Assembly: GCA_016287565.1 (NCBI GenBank)
Contig: JAEFAM010000004.1
Span: 1-64,000, forward strand
Direction of reading: 5' to 3'
DNA length: 64,000 nt
Source of the DNA: Clostridia bacterium
GTDB taxonomy: Bacteria > Bacillota > Clostridia > UBA1212 > UBA1255
A program made the position numbers and the translations under genes. Within the stretch, counting starts at the first letter, position 1; every line of letters begins with the position of its first letter. The notes beneath the pieces were generated by a model. The model was not told the DNA's origin. It saw nothing but the letters and a program-made list of their open reading frames with translations, and did no database searches. Positions 6,691 through 15,697 of this stretch are shown here, one piece after another.

Positions 6691-9510
6691 TCACTCGCCG
6701 ATAAACGTGATCCCCACGATGTTGACCCCGTTGAAATCGCCCATATAGACCGCCAGATAGAGCGGTCCGCTGTAATCCACCCCGGAAAGATCGATGGACA
6801 CGGTCCGCACGTCCTCACTCCATTGACCCTCCGCGTCCTCCATATTGCCCTTGGCCAGCACGTTCTTGTTGCCCTTGGCGGAAGTTATGCTGGCTTTCTT
6901 GGACTCGAAAGCGAAATAGCTTCCCACGCTGTCCAGCTTGGCGTTGCGGTCGGAGCAATACCGGATCACCGCTTCCGTGTAGCGCGACAGATCCATTTCC
7001 CCGAGGCCCAGCACGGTGCCGTAACTTCTAACTTCCACGGCGTAATCGAATATTGCGGGGCTTCCGTAAACGCCCTTGATTTTCGAGAGATCCACTTCGA
7101 CCGAGTTTGCCTGATCCGTGGCGGTATAAAATTCGATGGTGCCTTCTAAGGAGAGGCGCGGCTGGCCGCCCTTCGTCTCGGCGTACTCGATCCGGATCCT
7201 GTGATAACCGGCCCCCAGCATAATGGAGCAGGTGCCCTCTACCGTTTCGCCGGCCTCCCGATTCTTGTCGTACGGGCAATCAATGAGCAGCCGCCCGTCA
7301 ATAAACAGCTTCGCCGAGTCGTCGCAGGTCAGTTTGAACTCCTTCGATTCGTCGGAACCCAGCTTGATCAGCCCCTCGAAGACCAGTCCGTAATCTGCGT
7401 CAAGATCTCCGATTACGTCTGGGGCAACGGAGCAGGTCCTTCCTTTTGCGGCGATCAGCGAATCCAGCAGCCCGAACTCGGGGGCCTTGCCGTAATCCTC
7501 GGGGAGGTCGTACAGCGTGACGATGAGACCGCTCTTCAGGGAGGACCGTTCTTCGGTGTTCAGCGTGATGCCCGGCATATAGGCGATCCGGCCGCTTTCA
7601 CGGCCTTTCTGGAGCCGCTCGTCCGATGCCTTATAAGGTATTTTCATGGTGAGACTGTAATTGTTGCGGCGCTCCGGAGCGCTGTCACCGGTGGTGAACC
7701 AGGACTCAAGGCTGTAGATATCGGTGACGTTGTCCATCCAGTGGAAGTTCAGCGTGAAAGCGTCGCCGGTGAGGCCCAGCAGGGAGCGTGGGATCTCGAT
7801 CATCATTTCGCTGCCGCCAAGACGGTAGGCAGCCGAGCCGATCTCCTGCCAGACGTTGTTCCGGTACGCGCACACGGTAGTAAGCGTGTCGGACAATACT
7901 CCGTAGTTGATCAGGTAGTCGTACCCCTCCCAGCCGGTGGATTTGTCGTTGTCCGCGTCAATAAACAGGAGCATCCAGTTTTTGGCTCCGGCGTAGCCTG
8001 TGATCTTTTCGGCGCAGCGCACGTAGACGTACACCATGCTCTTGTCCGCGGTCAGGCGGGACTCGACGATGTCGTTGCGGCCCGTGTTGTTGACGTAAGC
8101 GATCCTTCCTGTGGTGTCGGTGGAGTTCCGGTGGGAAGTGTCGCCCTCGAAATCGGTGAAGACCGGGGCGATCTCCTGCCATTGTCCGAACCCGCCGTCA
8201 ATATCCACGGTCTGGCAGCCGGTGTTGCCGTCCGCCGGGAGCACGCCCTTGAACCTGCGGATGATCGAGCACATCTGGTAGAAATAATTGTCCGTGAATC
8301 CGCCCTTCATAGGTTCGATGTCTCGGGAGAATTCCCGGTTGAACTGGTCGACGTACCCGGTGTCGGTGGGCATTTCAGAGGTGAAATTCTGGGCGATCCA
8401 TTCGTTCCAGCGCGAGATCAGCAGCACTTTTACGTCGGGATAGCGCTCCATGTTGTCGGTGAAGGTCTGTTCGAAAAGGATGCCTTCGCCCATGGTCGGG
8501 GTCTCCAGGAATTTGTCCAGGAGCCGTTTCGCGGATTTGTAGCCGCTTCTTCCCGATCCGAACATGGCGAATTCCGCCGTTCCGATGCCGACGCACTCTA
8601 CGTTGTCCTCGGTGCCTGCCCAGCCGAATGCGTTCCAGGAAATGCCGCCGCAGTCTACCCACCAGTATTCTCCGGAGCCTACCCACGATTTGCGGAAAGT
8701 GAGTTTGTCGTTGAAAGAGTCGTCTTCGAGGATGGGGAAGCTGCCGTCGTCATAGGGTTTGATCAGGGCCAGGGGCTTGCCGTCCCAGTAGAACCAAAGG
8801 TCCGCGTATTTTTCATCGGTCATGAACAGGCGGTAGAATTTGCCTATATCTCCGGTGGAGTTTTGCTTGTCGGAGCCGAAGCACCAGGGTACTACGTAGG
8901 GCGTCATCTGGCCGCTCTGCCTGAGTTCAAGGCAGGTGTCAAGGAACACGGTCATAGCTTTTTCGTACAGGAAACCGTTGGTCATGTCGAAATACAGGAA
9001 ATCCACGCCTGCCATGGCGAAATAGTACAGGTCACGCTTTATCTGCCAGACGTCGTTCGCTTTGTGGTAGCCCGTTTCGGGCTCGGACCAGAAGCAGAAG
9101 CCGCCGGGGGTGCCGTGGTTGGGATCGTACGGATTCGTGGCAAGGACTTTGGTGTTGTCCACCGGGGCGGAAATTTCGGAAGTCCACAACGAATAAAACA
9201 GCCCCACGTACCTGTCCTTCTTAGGGAGGCCGCATTCTTCCGAAGTGGGAAGGGCGCGGTTCAGAGCGTCGATGGCTGTTTCATTATAGTTTCGTATAAT
9301 TATCTGAGGAGAATTTCCTTCTTTCGTCAATTTCTGTCCTTCCGGAGAAGCCGGTTCGAAGGTCAGAAGGTCAATGCTTTTCACGGGCTTTCCCCCTTTT
9401 CCGCTTCCGTTTCCGCCTCCTCCGCATGCCGCCGCCAGCAAGGTCAACGCCGCAGCGCATGCCGTCAGCAGGATCAGCAGGACGCGTTTCCGCTTGTATA
9501 TATCAGACAT
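6691..9510 (-). CDS. Large lipoprotein with GH99/GH71-like barrel, CBM9-like and PA14 domains
   Basis: The protein has 939 residues. The ATG at 9510 (MSDIYK) is chosen because GAGGGGG lies 8 nt upstream. A lipobox (LAAAC, about residue 30) predicts attachment to the outer face of the membrane. Residues about 80-420 resemble TIM-barrel proteins of the GH71/GH99 type (LFYSLW, GVDFLYFDMTNG, CFGSD). Residues about 470-640 resemble a CBM9-like domain (MLLFIDADNDKSTGWEGYDY). Residues about 670-790 are a PA14 domain (SDESKEFKLTCDDSAKLFIDG). Family assignment of the barrel is by pattern only. It probably acts on extracellular glycans. It lies upstream of the PHP and GH78-like genes on the same strand. 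Confidence 0.75.
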   Translation of the reverse strand: MSDIYKRKRVLLILLTACAAALTLLAAACGGGGNGSGKGGKPVKSIDLLTFEPASPEGQKLTKEGNSPQIIIRNYNETAIDALNRALPTSEECGLPKKDRYVGLFYSLWTSEISAPVDNTKVLATNPYDPNHGTPGGFCFWSEPETGYHKANDVWQIKRDLYYFAMAGVDFLYFDMTNGFLYEKAMTVFLDTCLELRQSGQMTPYVVPWCFGSDKQNSTGDIGKFYRLFMTDEKYADLWFYWDGKPLALIKPYDDGSFPILEDDSFNDKLTFRKSWVGSGEYWWVDCGGISWNAFGWAGTEDNVECVGIGTAEFAMFGSGRSGYKSAKRLLDKFLETPTMGEGILFEQTFTDNMERYPDVKVLLISRWNEWIAQNFTSEMPTDTGYVDQFNREFSRDIEPMKGGFTDNYFYQMCSIIRRFKGVLPADGNTGCQTVDIDGGFGQWQEIAPVFTDFEGDTSHRNSTDTTGRIAYVNNTGRNDIVESRLTADKSMVYVYVRCAEKITGYAGAKNWMLLFIDADNDKSTGWEGYDYLINYGVLSDTLTTVCAYRNNVWQEIGSAAYRLGGSEMMIEIPRSLLGLTGDAFTLNFHWMDNVTDIYSLESWFTTGDSAPERRNNYSLTMKIPYKASDERLQKGRESGRIAYMPGITLNTEERSSLKSGLIVTLYDLPEDYGKAPEFGLLDSLIAAKGRTCSVAPDVIGDLDADYGLVFEGLIKLGSDESKEFKLTCDDSAKLFIDGRLLIDCPYDKNREAGETVEGTCSIMLGAGYHRIRIEYAETKGGQPRLSLEGTIEFYTATDQANSVEVDLSKIKGVYGSPAIFDYAVEVRSYGTVLGLGEMDLSRYTEAVIRYCSDRNAKLDSVGSYFAFESKKASITSAKGNKNVLAKGNMEDAEGQWSEDVRTVSIDLSGVDYSGPLYLAVYMGDFNGVNIVGITFIGE

Positions 9511-9539
9511 ATTAAGTACCCCCTCGTTTTGCTGCTTCA

Positions 9540-9567
9540 ATTATACCATTTTTTGGCCGAGGCGCAA
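9540..9567 (-). promoter_or_regulatory. Promoter for the GH99-like lipoprotein gene
   Basis: Read on the minus strand, -35 TTGCGC (9567-9562), a 16-bp spacer and -10 TATAAT (9545-9540) precede the ribosome binding site by about 10 nt. The -10 is preceded by TGG, as in several other promoters of this window. Confidence 0.55.
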
Positions 9568-9603
9568 CAGGGGCTGCATCGGTCTTTTGCCGCAAAAGGG
9601 GCC

Positions 9604-9628
9604 GCAACGGGGGACTGTCCCCCGTTGC
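9604..9628. repeat. 25-bp palindrome of the GGGGGACnGTCCCCC family
   Basis: Arms GCAACGGGGGAC (9604-9615) and GTCCCCCGTTGC (9617-9628) flank a single T. It belongs to the same family as the ends of the elements at 41326 and 49642. The downstream A/T-rich stretch with ATTTTCGAAAA also resembles part of the 41326 element. The 348 bases between 9511 and 9858 otherwise hold only the promoter at 9540 and short direct repeats near 9750. Confidence 0.8.
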
Positions 9629-9858
9629 AGGGGTTCGTGAATTTTCGAAAATCCGTGGTTAATTTTCGTAATAACAGGGTTTTGGCGGCGGATCTCTCTA
9701 CGGCTGGTAGAATTTGCCGGGAAATGTGATTTTCCGCTTGTGGACCGGCGGGATCCGGTGTAAGATTCCGGTGTGAAGCAAACGCGGCCTTGACTCGCAG
9801 CATACGCAGCAGAATTTCTATCGAAAGGATCGGTTCCGGAAGGGAACGGGTGAGAGCT

Positions 9859-10494
9859 ATGTATGTGAGATTATACGAGCTGGGCGAAGAAGGCGGACAG
9901 GGAGGCAGGACGGTTTTCGACGGATGGTTTCCCGAAGATATCGACGCGGGAGAGATCGTCGACGCGGTGCGTAAATGGGTGCCGGAGGACGCGGAAACGG
10001 GGGAGCGGTACGTCGTCGAGCTCCTGAAAGACGGAGAGCCTGCGGGGGAAACGGAACGGAAACCGGAGTATCTGGATATTGACGGCAGCGCACGGGAAGC
10101 GCCGGACGAGGGTGAGTTGACAGGTCCCGGAGACGGGTATCTGATGGTGGTGCTGCTGCCGGGGAAGCGGCCGTTTCTGGCCAGGATACGAGATTCGTTG
10201 CCCGATCTTCAAAAATGTGTGGACGGATATATTGAAATTACGTATCCCTTCGACGATAATTGTCTCGTGATCGGAAACGACGAAGCGAAATTAATAGGGA
10301 TGAAGGGAAACAGAAGGATAAACGGGGAGATATACGCGGGCCCTCTGCTGCTGGCGGGAGACGACTGCTGCGGCGGATTCTGCGACCTCACGAAAAGCCA
10401 GATAGACAAGTATATGGAGAGGTTCCGGGAGCCCGAGGCCATTTCAGACGAAGAAGTTGACGGAAGCATAAAAATAGAAGTGTATGCCATTTGA
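9859..10494 (+). CDS. DUF3846-domain protein
   Basis: The protein has 211 residues from the ATG at 9859 (MYVRLYELG); the open frame extends to 9790 without a convincing ribosome binding site. The C-terminal half carries a DUF3846-like pattern: DGYIEITYPFDDNCLVIGNDE, then YAGPLLLAGDD and FCDLTKSQIDKYMERF. The N-terminal half is acidic and not recognised. DUF3846 proteins are small and mostly found on plasmids, phages and conjugative elements; the function is unknown. Here the gene sits directly before a GH78 gene whose start lies 29 bases after its stop, suggesting co-transcription. Confidence 0.75.
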   Translation: MYVRLYELGEEGGQGGRTVFDGWFPEDIDAGEIVDAVRKWVPEDAETGERYVVELLKDGEPAGETERKPEYLDIDGSAREAPDEGELTGPGDGYLMVVLLPGKRPFLARIRDSLPDLQKCVDGYIEITYPFDDNCLVIGNDEAKLIGMKGNRRINGEIYAGPLLLAGDDCCGGFCDLTKSQIDKYMERFREPEAISDEEVDGSIKIEVYAI

Positions 10495-10522
10495 TCGAAA
10501 TACCGGAAAAGGGGCGGAAGAA

Positions 10523-12967
10523 ATGAAAGAAAACGAGCAGAAAAAGATTGACCGGGAAGCATTCATGGGATTCAAGAAGGCGAGGCCTGTCTTCATACGT
10601 GACTACGACGGAGGAGGAAACTACAGGGCCGGATTCATTGCGGCGGCGGAGCTGAAGGCGGGGGACAACGTCCGGATCGCGGTCTGCGCCGGAACTTTCT
10701 ACCGCCTGTACGTGAACGGCCTGATCGCAGCCCACGGTCCTGCCAGGGCAACCGAAGGCTTTCTCAGAGCAGACGTGCTTGACGTCAGCCGGTTCATCCG
10801 GGACGGGGTCAACTGCTTTGCTTTCGAGGTTTCTCACTACGGAGAGCCCTTCGGTCCCTATTCGAACGACGTTGCCCGGGTAAACGCGCTGCTGATGGCG
10901 GAAATATACGGACCGGACGGGGACGTAATTGACGCCACCTCCGCGGCCTGGAAAGGAATAGAACTTTCGGAAGTGGTGCGCCACGCCGAGCGAATATCCC
11001 ATTGCCGCGAAGCTGCCGAAAACTATTTTCTCGACCGGCGCTACGAGGCCTGGAGGACCGAGCCGGCGCTTTGTGACAGAGAGACCGAAGAAGTCGACTG
11101 CCCTTACGTCATTATAGAGAGAGGCATGGCGCTGCCTATTCTGGAGCGGCAGAAGCCCGGCAGAGTCGTGGAATTCGGAGAGGCAAAAACGGATCTCGAC
11201 CGGGTGCCGGGGATCGACTGGTTCTGCCGCAATTCTCCCGGCTATTTCGACGTGGCAATGGAGCGGCCCGTGCTTGATTACAGATGCACCGAGGAGATCC
11301 CGGCGTCTGCGGGGACGAAGTTCCGTCATATAGAAGGAGGCGCCGTCAGGATCACCGGCATCAGGCCCGAGGCCACAGCGTACGTGCGTTACGATCTGGG
11401 TCAACTTTACCTCGGCTTTATCTCGCTGAAGGTCAACGCCGCGGCTCCCTGCGTGCTGGACGTGGTTCACCTGGAAAGCGATCTGTATTTCGGCTTCAAA
11501 GAAGAAGTAACGGGCGGCGCCAATCCTGTGACGCGGCTACATCTTCCGGCCGGGACCACCGAGTTTACCTGCTTTGAACCCGCCTGCGTCAGGCAGCTGA
11601 CCGTTTACGTTCGCCCCGAAGGAGACTATTTCCGCAAAGACGGAAAATATTGCGGGCAGACCGGCAAAAACACGCCCGAGATCACCATAGAGGCTCCGGA
11701 GATCCTGGAATATACCACGCCGGACACCCAGAACGGATCCTTCCAGTGCAGCGACGACGATATAAACAGGCTGTACGAAGCCGCCCGAAGGACGCTGAGG
11801 CTGAATACGCTCGACATATTTATGGACTGCCCCGAGCGGGAGAGAGGAGGCTGGCTCTGCGACTCACTTTGGACCGCCAGGGCCTTCAGAATGATGATGG
11901 GCGACGCTTCCGTGGAGCGGGCCTTTATAGAAAACTTCCTGCTGACGGATCCCGACGGAATGTGGCAAGCCTTTTTCCCGGAATCCTATCCCGGAATGAA
12001 AGGCGACTTCAAAGCCTGCCCCGGGCTCCTTACCTGGTCCTTCTGGCTGATGGTGGAATTGCCCGAATACGTAAGGCGCACGGGAGATATGGCCTTTGCC
12101 GAAAAGTTCAGGGAGCGTGTGGCTCGGTTCGTAAAAGGCAGCCTCGAGCTCCGGGGAGAGTCAGGGCTGCTTGAAAATATGCCCTGGATATTCATCGACT
12201 GGTCAATGTCGAACGATTATTGCCGTCCCATATCCACCGCTGCCAACGCATTGTACGCGCGCATGCTGAAGGATCTGGGAGAGCTTTACGGCGAACCGGA
12301 ATGGACCCGACATGGCGAAATAATTCGCTCCATATTAAGGACGGTATTGGCCGGGAGCAGCGAAAAGCCCAAAGACATCGGCGGCTTTTTGCCGGACGCG
12401 CTGGAATACAAAGACGGAAAGCTCCGCAAATGCGGCAATTATTCCGAAAGCGCCCAGTATACCATGATCTGGGCCGGACTGTTCACTAAAGAGGAAATGC
12501 CCGGATACGTCTGGCGGCTGGTCCACACCACCGGCGCTGACAGGGATTTCGAATGCGACACGCGGCTGGGAAAAGCCGGACTGTTCATCGGCCTGTGCAT
12601 CCGCCTGGATATGCTGGCGGTGCTCGGAGAATACGAAAAAATGTATTCCGAGATGCAGGCCATCTACTTTGCGAACCTTAAAGAAGGGCCCGGAACGCTC
12701 TGGGAGACCCAGGACGTGGTCAACACCAGCCGCTGCCACGGCTTTTCGGCGCATGCCGGAGTGCTGCTGACGCGGGATATTCTGGGGCTGGGAGAGCCGG
12801 ACGAGGTCAACAGAACGGTCAAGATCGATCCTCATCCCTGCGGCCTGCGCTGGGCCCGGGGCACCGTCAACACATCAGACGGACTGATCTCTCTTTCCTG
12901 GAAAAAAGTATACGGCGGGGAACTCGAAACGATCCTCACGCTGCCGGACGGGTGGAAGGCGGTCTGA
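10523..12967 (+). CDS. GH78-family alpha-L-rhamnosidase-like enzyme
   Basis: The protein has 814 residues. The ATG at 10523 is chosen over 10484 because the purine-rich GGGGCGGAAG lies directly upstream and the earlier ATG overlaps the previous gene. It lacks a signal peptide. An N-terminal beta-sandwich (RLYVNGLIAAHGPARA) precedes an (alpha/alpha)6 barrel with MDCPERERGGWLCD; the equivalents of the catalytic acids are D435, E440 and D447, with Cys in place of the usual Gly before D447. The C-terminus has the GLRWARGTVNTSDG beta domain. It likely removes terminal rhamnose or a related sugar from imported oligosaccharides. The convergent AraC gene may regulate it. Confidence 0.85.
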   Translation: MKENEQKKIDREAFMGFKKARPVFIRDYDGGGNYRAGFIAAAELKAGDNVRIAVCAGTFYRLYVNGLIAAHGPARATEGFLRADVLDVSRFIRDGVNCFAFEVSHYGEPFGPYSNDVARVNALLMAEIYGPDGDVIDATSAAWKGIELSEVVRHAERISHCREAAENYFLDRRYEAWRTEPALCDRETEEVDCPYVIIERGMALPILERQKPGRVVEFGEAKTDLDRVPGIDWFCRNSPGYFDVAMERPVLDYRCTEEIPASAGTKFRHIEGGAVRITGIRPEATAYVRYDLGQLYLGFISLKVNAAAPCVLDVVHLESDLYFGFKEEVTGGANPVTRLHLPAGTTEFTCFEPACVRQLTVYVRPEGDYFRKDGKYCGQTGKNTPEITIEAPEILEYTTPDTQNGSFQCSDDDINRLYEAARRTLRLNTLDIFMDCPERERGGWLCDSLWTARAFRMMMGDASVERAFIENFLLTDPDGMWQAFFPESYPGMKGDFKACPGLLTWSFWLMVELPEYVRRTGDMAFAEKFRERVARFVKGSLELRGESGLLENMPWIFIDWSMSNDYCRPISTAANALYARMLKDLGELYGEPEWTRHGEIIRSILRTVLAGSSEKPKDIGGFLPDALEYKDGKLRKCGNYSESAQYTMIWAGLFTKEEMPGYVWRLVHTTGADRDFECDTRLGKAGLFIGLCIRLDMLAVLGEYEKMYSEMQAIYFANLKEGPGTLWETQDVVNTSRCHGFSAHAGVLLTRDILGLGEPDEVNRTVKIDPHPCGLRWARGTVNTSDGLISLSWKKVYGGELETILTLPDGWKAV

Positions 12968-13004
12968 GCCGCACGCCGGTAAACCGCAGCGTGGCTGGTG
13001 TTAC

Positions 13005-13889
13005 CTATGCCTCGCCGCTGCCTGCATTTTTCCTGTATTCACCGGGAGAAACGCCGAATCTGCGGCGGAAAAGCTCATAAAAAAATTTGACGTCGGAATA
13101 ACCCACCGCCCCGGCCACCGAGCTGACGGGGAGGGTGGTCTCCAGCAGCATTTTTGACGCTTCGGACAGACGCACGCTCTGGACGTACTCTGTAGGGGTA
13201 ACGCCGCAGACTTCCTTGAAGACTTTGTGAAAATAACCGGTGCTGACGAAGGCCCGGGCCGCCAGGAGGCTGCAGGGGACGTTGTCCGCGTAATAAGTAC
13301 GGATGTAGCGGATGGCGCTGTCTGCGATCGCCGCCTTATAAGCGTCCACGCCCGAGGCGCCGTCGCTGCGCTTCAGCCTGAATATGGCGATCAGCAGCCG
13401 CATAAGATTGGCGGCGTTGACCTTGGTATAACCGTTTTGCTTTGAAGTATACTCCCGGAACATCTCCTTGACGATCTCGGCAGCGCTCTCAGCGTTGTTC
13501 AAAAAGATGTAGGGCTTCGGGTCGCGCCGGGCAACGGACGTTTCGAAGATAAAATCGTAGACTATATTTATGAAATCGTCGCTTCTGGAGACGGAAGCGT
13601 CGAGGACGGAAGGGTCGAAAAGGCAGTTGTACACTGTGAGGGAGCCCGGAGGCGTCACCTGGAATCTGTGGGCGACGCCCGGATTGAACATGATCAGGTC
13701 GCCTTTTTCCACAGGCAAAACGGGTCCGTCAACGATCTCGTGGGTGCCATTGCCCGCGTCCACGTAGGCGATCTCGATAAACCGGTGCCTGTGGTACTCA
13801 GTGCTTTCGTTGACAACGCATTTCTGGATTATGATCTCGCTTTGCTCTATTAGAAAGAGGGTGTCGCCCTTTGTATAATACTCGTTCAT
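13005..13889 (-). CDS. AraC-family transcriptional regulator with N-terminal cupin
   Basis: The protein has 294 residues, with AAGGACG before the ATG at 13889. Residues about 20-110 form a cupin sensor (HRHRFIEIAYVDAGNG, KGDLIMFNPGVAHRF). Residues about 190-288 hold two helix-turn-helix motifs, including STGYFHKVFKEVCGVTPTEYV and a second ending in FELFRRRFGVSPGEYRK-like sequence. AraC regulators of this type usually bind a sugar and activate neighbouring catabolic genes. It is convergent with the GH78 gene at 10523 and divergent from the isomerase-like gene at 14124; both are candidate targets. Confidence 0.9.
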   Translation of the reverse strand: MNEYYTKGDTLFLIEQSEIIIQKCVVNESTEYHRHRFIEIAYVDAGNGTHEIVDGPVLPVEKGDLIMFNPGVAHRFQVTPPGSLTVYNCLFDPSVLDASVSRSDDFINIVYDFIFETSVARRDPKPYIFLNNAESAAEIVKEMFREYTSKQNGYTKVNAANLMRLLIAIFRLKRSDGASGVDAYKAAIADSAIRYIRTYYADNVPCSLLAARAFVSTGYFHKVFKEVCGVTPTEYVQSVRLSEASKMLLETTLPVSSVAGAVGYSDVKFFYELFRRRFGVSPGEYRKNAGSGEA

Positions 13890-13949
13890 AAGATCGTCCT
13901 TTCGGAAGCTACGCGCCGGTTCTTCCGCCCTGTCACGTCTTCGATCGCG

Positions 13950-13978
13950 ATTATACTCCCGCCGAATTGCCCCGGCAA
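13950..13978 (-). promoter_or_regulatory. Promoter of the AraC regulator gene
   Basis: On the minus strand, -35 TTGCCG (13978-13973), a 17-bp spacer and -10 TATAAT (13955-13950) occur about 60 bp before the start codon. The sequence just upstream of the -10, CGGGAG, matches that of the MarR promoter at 15644. Confidence 0.6.
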
Positions 13979-14045
13979 TACCCCGACGCAGCCCGGGCGA
14001 AAAAGCAGAGAGCAGAATACCCCCCTATATGGTCACGATAGCCCA

Positions 14046-14075
14046 TTGCCCGCGAAAAGCAGGATCGGCCATAAT
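14046..14075 (+). promoter_or_regulatory. Possible promoter of the isomerase-like gene, flanked by an 8-bp inverted repeat
   Basis: -35 TTGCCC (14046-14051) and -10 CATAAT (14070-14075) are separated by 18 bp. ATTGCCCG at 14045-14052 and CGGGCAAT at 14098-14105 form an inverted repeat bracketing the presumed transcription start, a possible regulator site. Confidence 0.4.
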
Positions 14076-14123
14076 AATCATCGCAAAAACATAATAACGG
14101 GCAATCGTCCGGAAGGAGAATCG

Positions 14124-15488
14124 ATGATGAACGCGATAAAAATGAAGGTGGGTATCGTGATCCTGGGCAAGATCTACACCCTGACGCCCGAAGAGCGCAA
14201 AGTGGCGGACAACGATCTCAACGACCCTGAAAAACTGAACTTTCAGACCGACGATGAATTCAGGAGCAGCATCGTCAGGCGGGTGAGAGACCTGCTTCCC
14301 GCGGGCACGGAGACTTTCGACTGCCAGGTCCTCACGGAAAACGACGCCCTTGACGTTGACGAAGCAGACGCCTACGTGCTGGTGCCCTTCAACGCCATCG
14401 ACTGCGTAATGGCGGCGCTCCACTCCAAGAACAGACCCATTGTCGTTTACACGCTGCCTTACAAGGAAGTCTGGTCCTACGGCAACGTGTTCTACCCCTA
14501 TTTCTTGCGCGACGTGCGCAAGCTCGACGAATATCTGGGGATCGATCCCGACACGTATCTTCCCGAGAGCGACGAAGACTTCGCGGAGCATATGGAAGCG
14601 CTGGCGGTGCGCCACCGGATCAGGAACACTAAAGTATTGTGCGTGGGAGAGGCCATGTACGAGCCGTACCACAGCTTCAACTGGGGCTACGAGATCGTGC
14701 GCCTCATCCAGGCGAAATTCGGCATCAAGTGGTATCAGATGGGCAAAGAACGGTTCCAGAAATTTTTCGAGGAATGCGCCCCGGGCAACGGCAGCCTTAT
14801 CCGCAATATGGCAAAAGAAGACAGGCTCCCAGCCGAATATTCCGCGGACAATTGCGAGAAGGCGTACAATGTATACAAAAAACTCATCGAGACTTACGGC
14901 GTCAACGCGTTCACGGTGAACTGCCTCGAATCCACGGTCCACACCGCCTGCCACACCACCTCCTGTTACGCCCTGTCCAGGCTCAACGACTCCGGCATAG
15001 TCTCCGCCTGCGAAGCGGACGCCACCACGCTCATCGACATGATCATCACCTCCTACGCCTCCGACGAGCCTGCGTTCATGCTGAACCCGTACCTGTTCCC
15101 GGCGGACGACAAACTTTTCGTTTCCCATTGCACTTCTCCCACCCGCCGCAGCTACAAAACAGACGAAAAGGACCAGTTCAATCTGTACGCCTACTTCGAG
15201 ATGCGCTCGCTGCCCTGCGGCCTGCAGATCCTCAAGCAGCCCGGCCCCGTGACCGTCACCGGAATATCCCACGACAAGCTGGACCGGATGGTCATAGTGC
15301 GCGGAAATCTTGTCCGCAACACCGCGTTCCCGTCCTGCAGGACCCAGGTGGAGATCGACGTGCCCGGCGGCATCAAAAAGCTGGCCGAATGCTACGAAGG
15401 GCGCCACTGGGCAATGGTGTACGGCGACCAGAGCCGGAAGATCGAGAAGGTCAACGGCTTGCTGGGGATCGAGAGCATCATCATCTGA
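14124..15488 (+). CDS. L-fucose/L-arabinose isomerase-like protein
   Basis: The protein has 454 residues. GGAAGGAG (14111-14118) precedes two adjacent ATGs at 14124 and 14127; an earlier in-frame ATG at 14046 has no ribosome binding site. The fold pattern matches the sugar isomerase superfamily related to L-fucose isomerase: an N-terminal Rossmann-like part (KVGIVILGKIYT), a central domain with VLCVGEAMYEPYHSFNW, and a C-terminal part with FTVNCLES, ACEADATTLIDM and HCTSP. Glu and Asp residues in ACEADAT could bind metal. It may isomerise a deoxy-sugar or aldose released by the nearby glycosidases; the substrate cannot be read from sequence. Confidence 0.7.
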   Translation: MMNAIKMKVGIVILGKIYTLTPEERKVADNDLNDPEKLNFQTDDEFRSSIVRRVRDLLPAGTETFDCQVLTENDALDVDEADAYVLVPFNAIDCVMAALHSKNRPIVVYTLPYKEVWSYGNVFYPYFLRDVRKLDEYLGIDPDTYLPESDEDFAEHMEALAVRHRIRNTKVLCVGEAMYEPYHSFNWGYEIVRLIQAKFGIKWYQMGKERFQKFFEECAPGNGSLIRNMAKEDRLPAEYSADNCEKAYNVYKKLIETYGVNAFTVNCLESTVHTACHTTSCYALSRLNDSGIVSACEADATTLIDMIITSYASDEPAFMLNPYLFPADDKLFVSHCTSPTRRSYKTDEKDQFNLYAYFEMRSLPCGLQILKQPGPVTVTGISHDKLDRMVIVRGNLVRNTAFPSCRTQVEIDVPGGIKKLAECYEGRHWAMVYGDQSRKIEKVNGLLGIESIII

Positions 15489-15565
15489 CGAGAGGATAAA
15501 GTCAGGCAGCACGGCTGAGGCGCCTGACAGCGGCGTTCGCGTGCCGTCACCAAAGAAGAGAAGGA

Positions 15566-15606
15566 CCCGCCGCGGCATTTTTGGTTTCGAAAAGTGCCGC
15601 GGCGGG
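15566..15606. terminator. Strong hairpin after the isomerase-like gene
   Basis: CCCGCCGCGGCA (15566-15577) pairs perfectly with TGCCGCGGCGGG (15595-15606) around a 17-nt loop. No T-run follows, so it may be a terminator of imperfect type or a folded mRNA end. It separates the isomerase-like gene from the MarR operon. Confidence 0.5.
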
Positions 15607-15643
15607 GCTCATTATGCCCGCTGAGCCGAAAAGAAAAAAACGG

Positions 15644-15697
15644 TTGACACCGCCTCCGGCGGGAGTATAATTAACGCGTTAACAATTAACGTGTTAA
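15644..15697 (+). promoter_or_regulatory. MarR operon promoter with two palindromic operators
   Basis: Near-consensus -35 TTGACA (15644-15649), a 16-bp spacer and -10 TATAAT (15666-15671) are followed at once by two perfect 12-bp palindromes, TTAACGCGTTAA (15671-15682) and TTAACGTGTTAA (15686-15697). They start 15 bp apart and cover the transcription start, an ideal place for repression. A GC-rich leader of about 200 nt follows before the coding region, with no gene in it. Confidence 0.85.
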
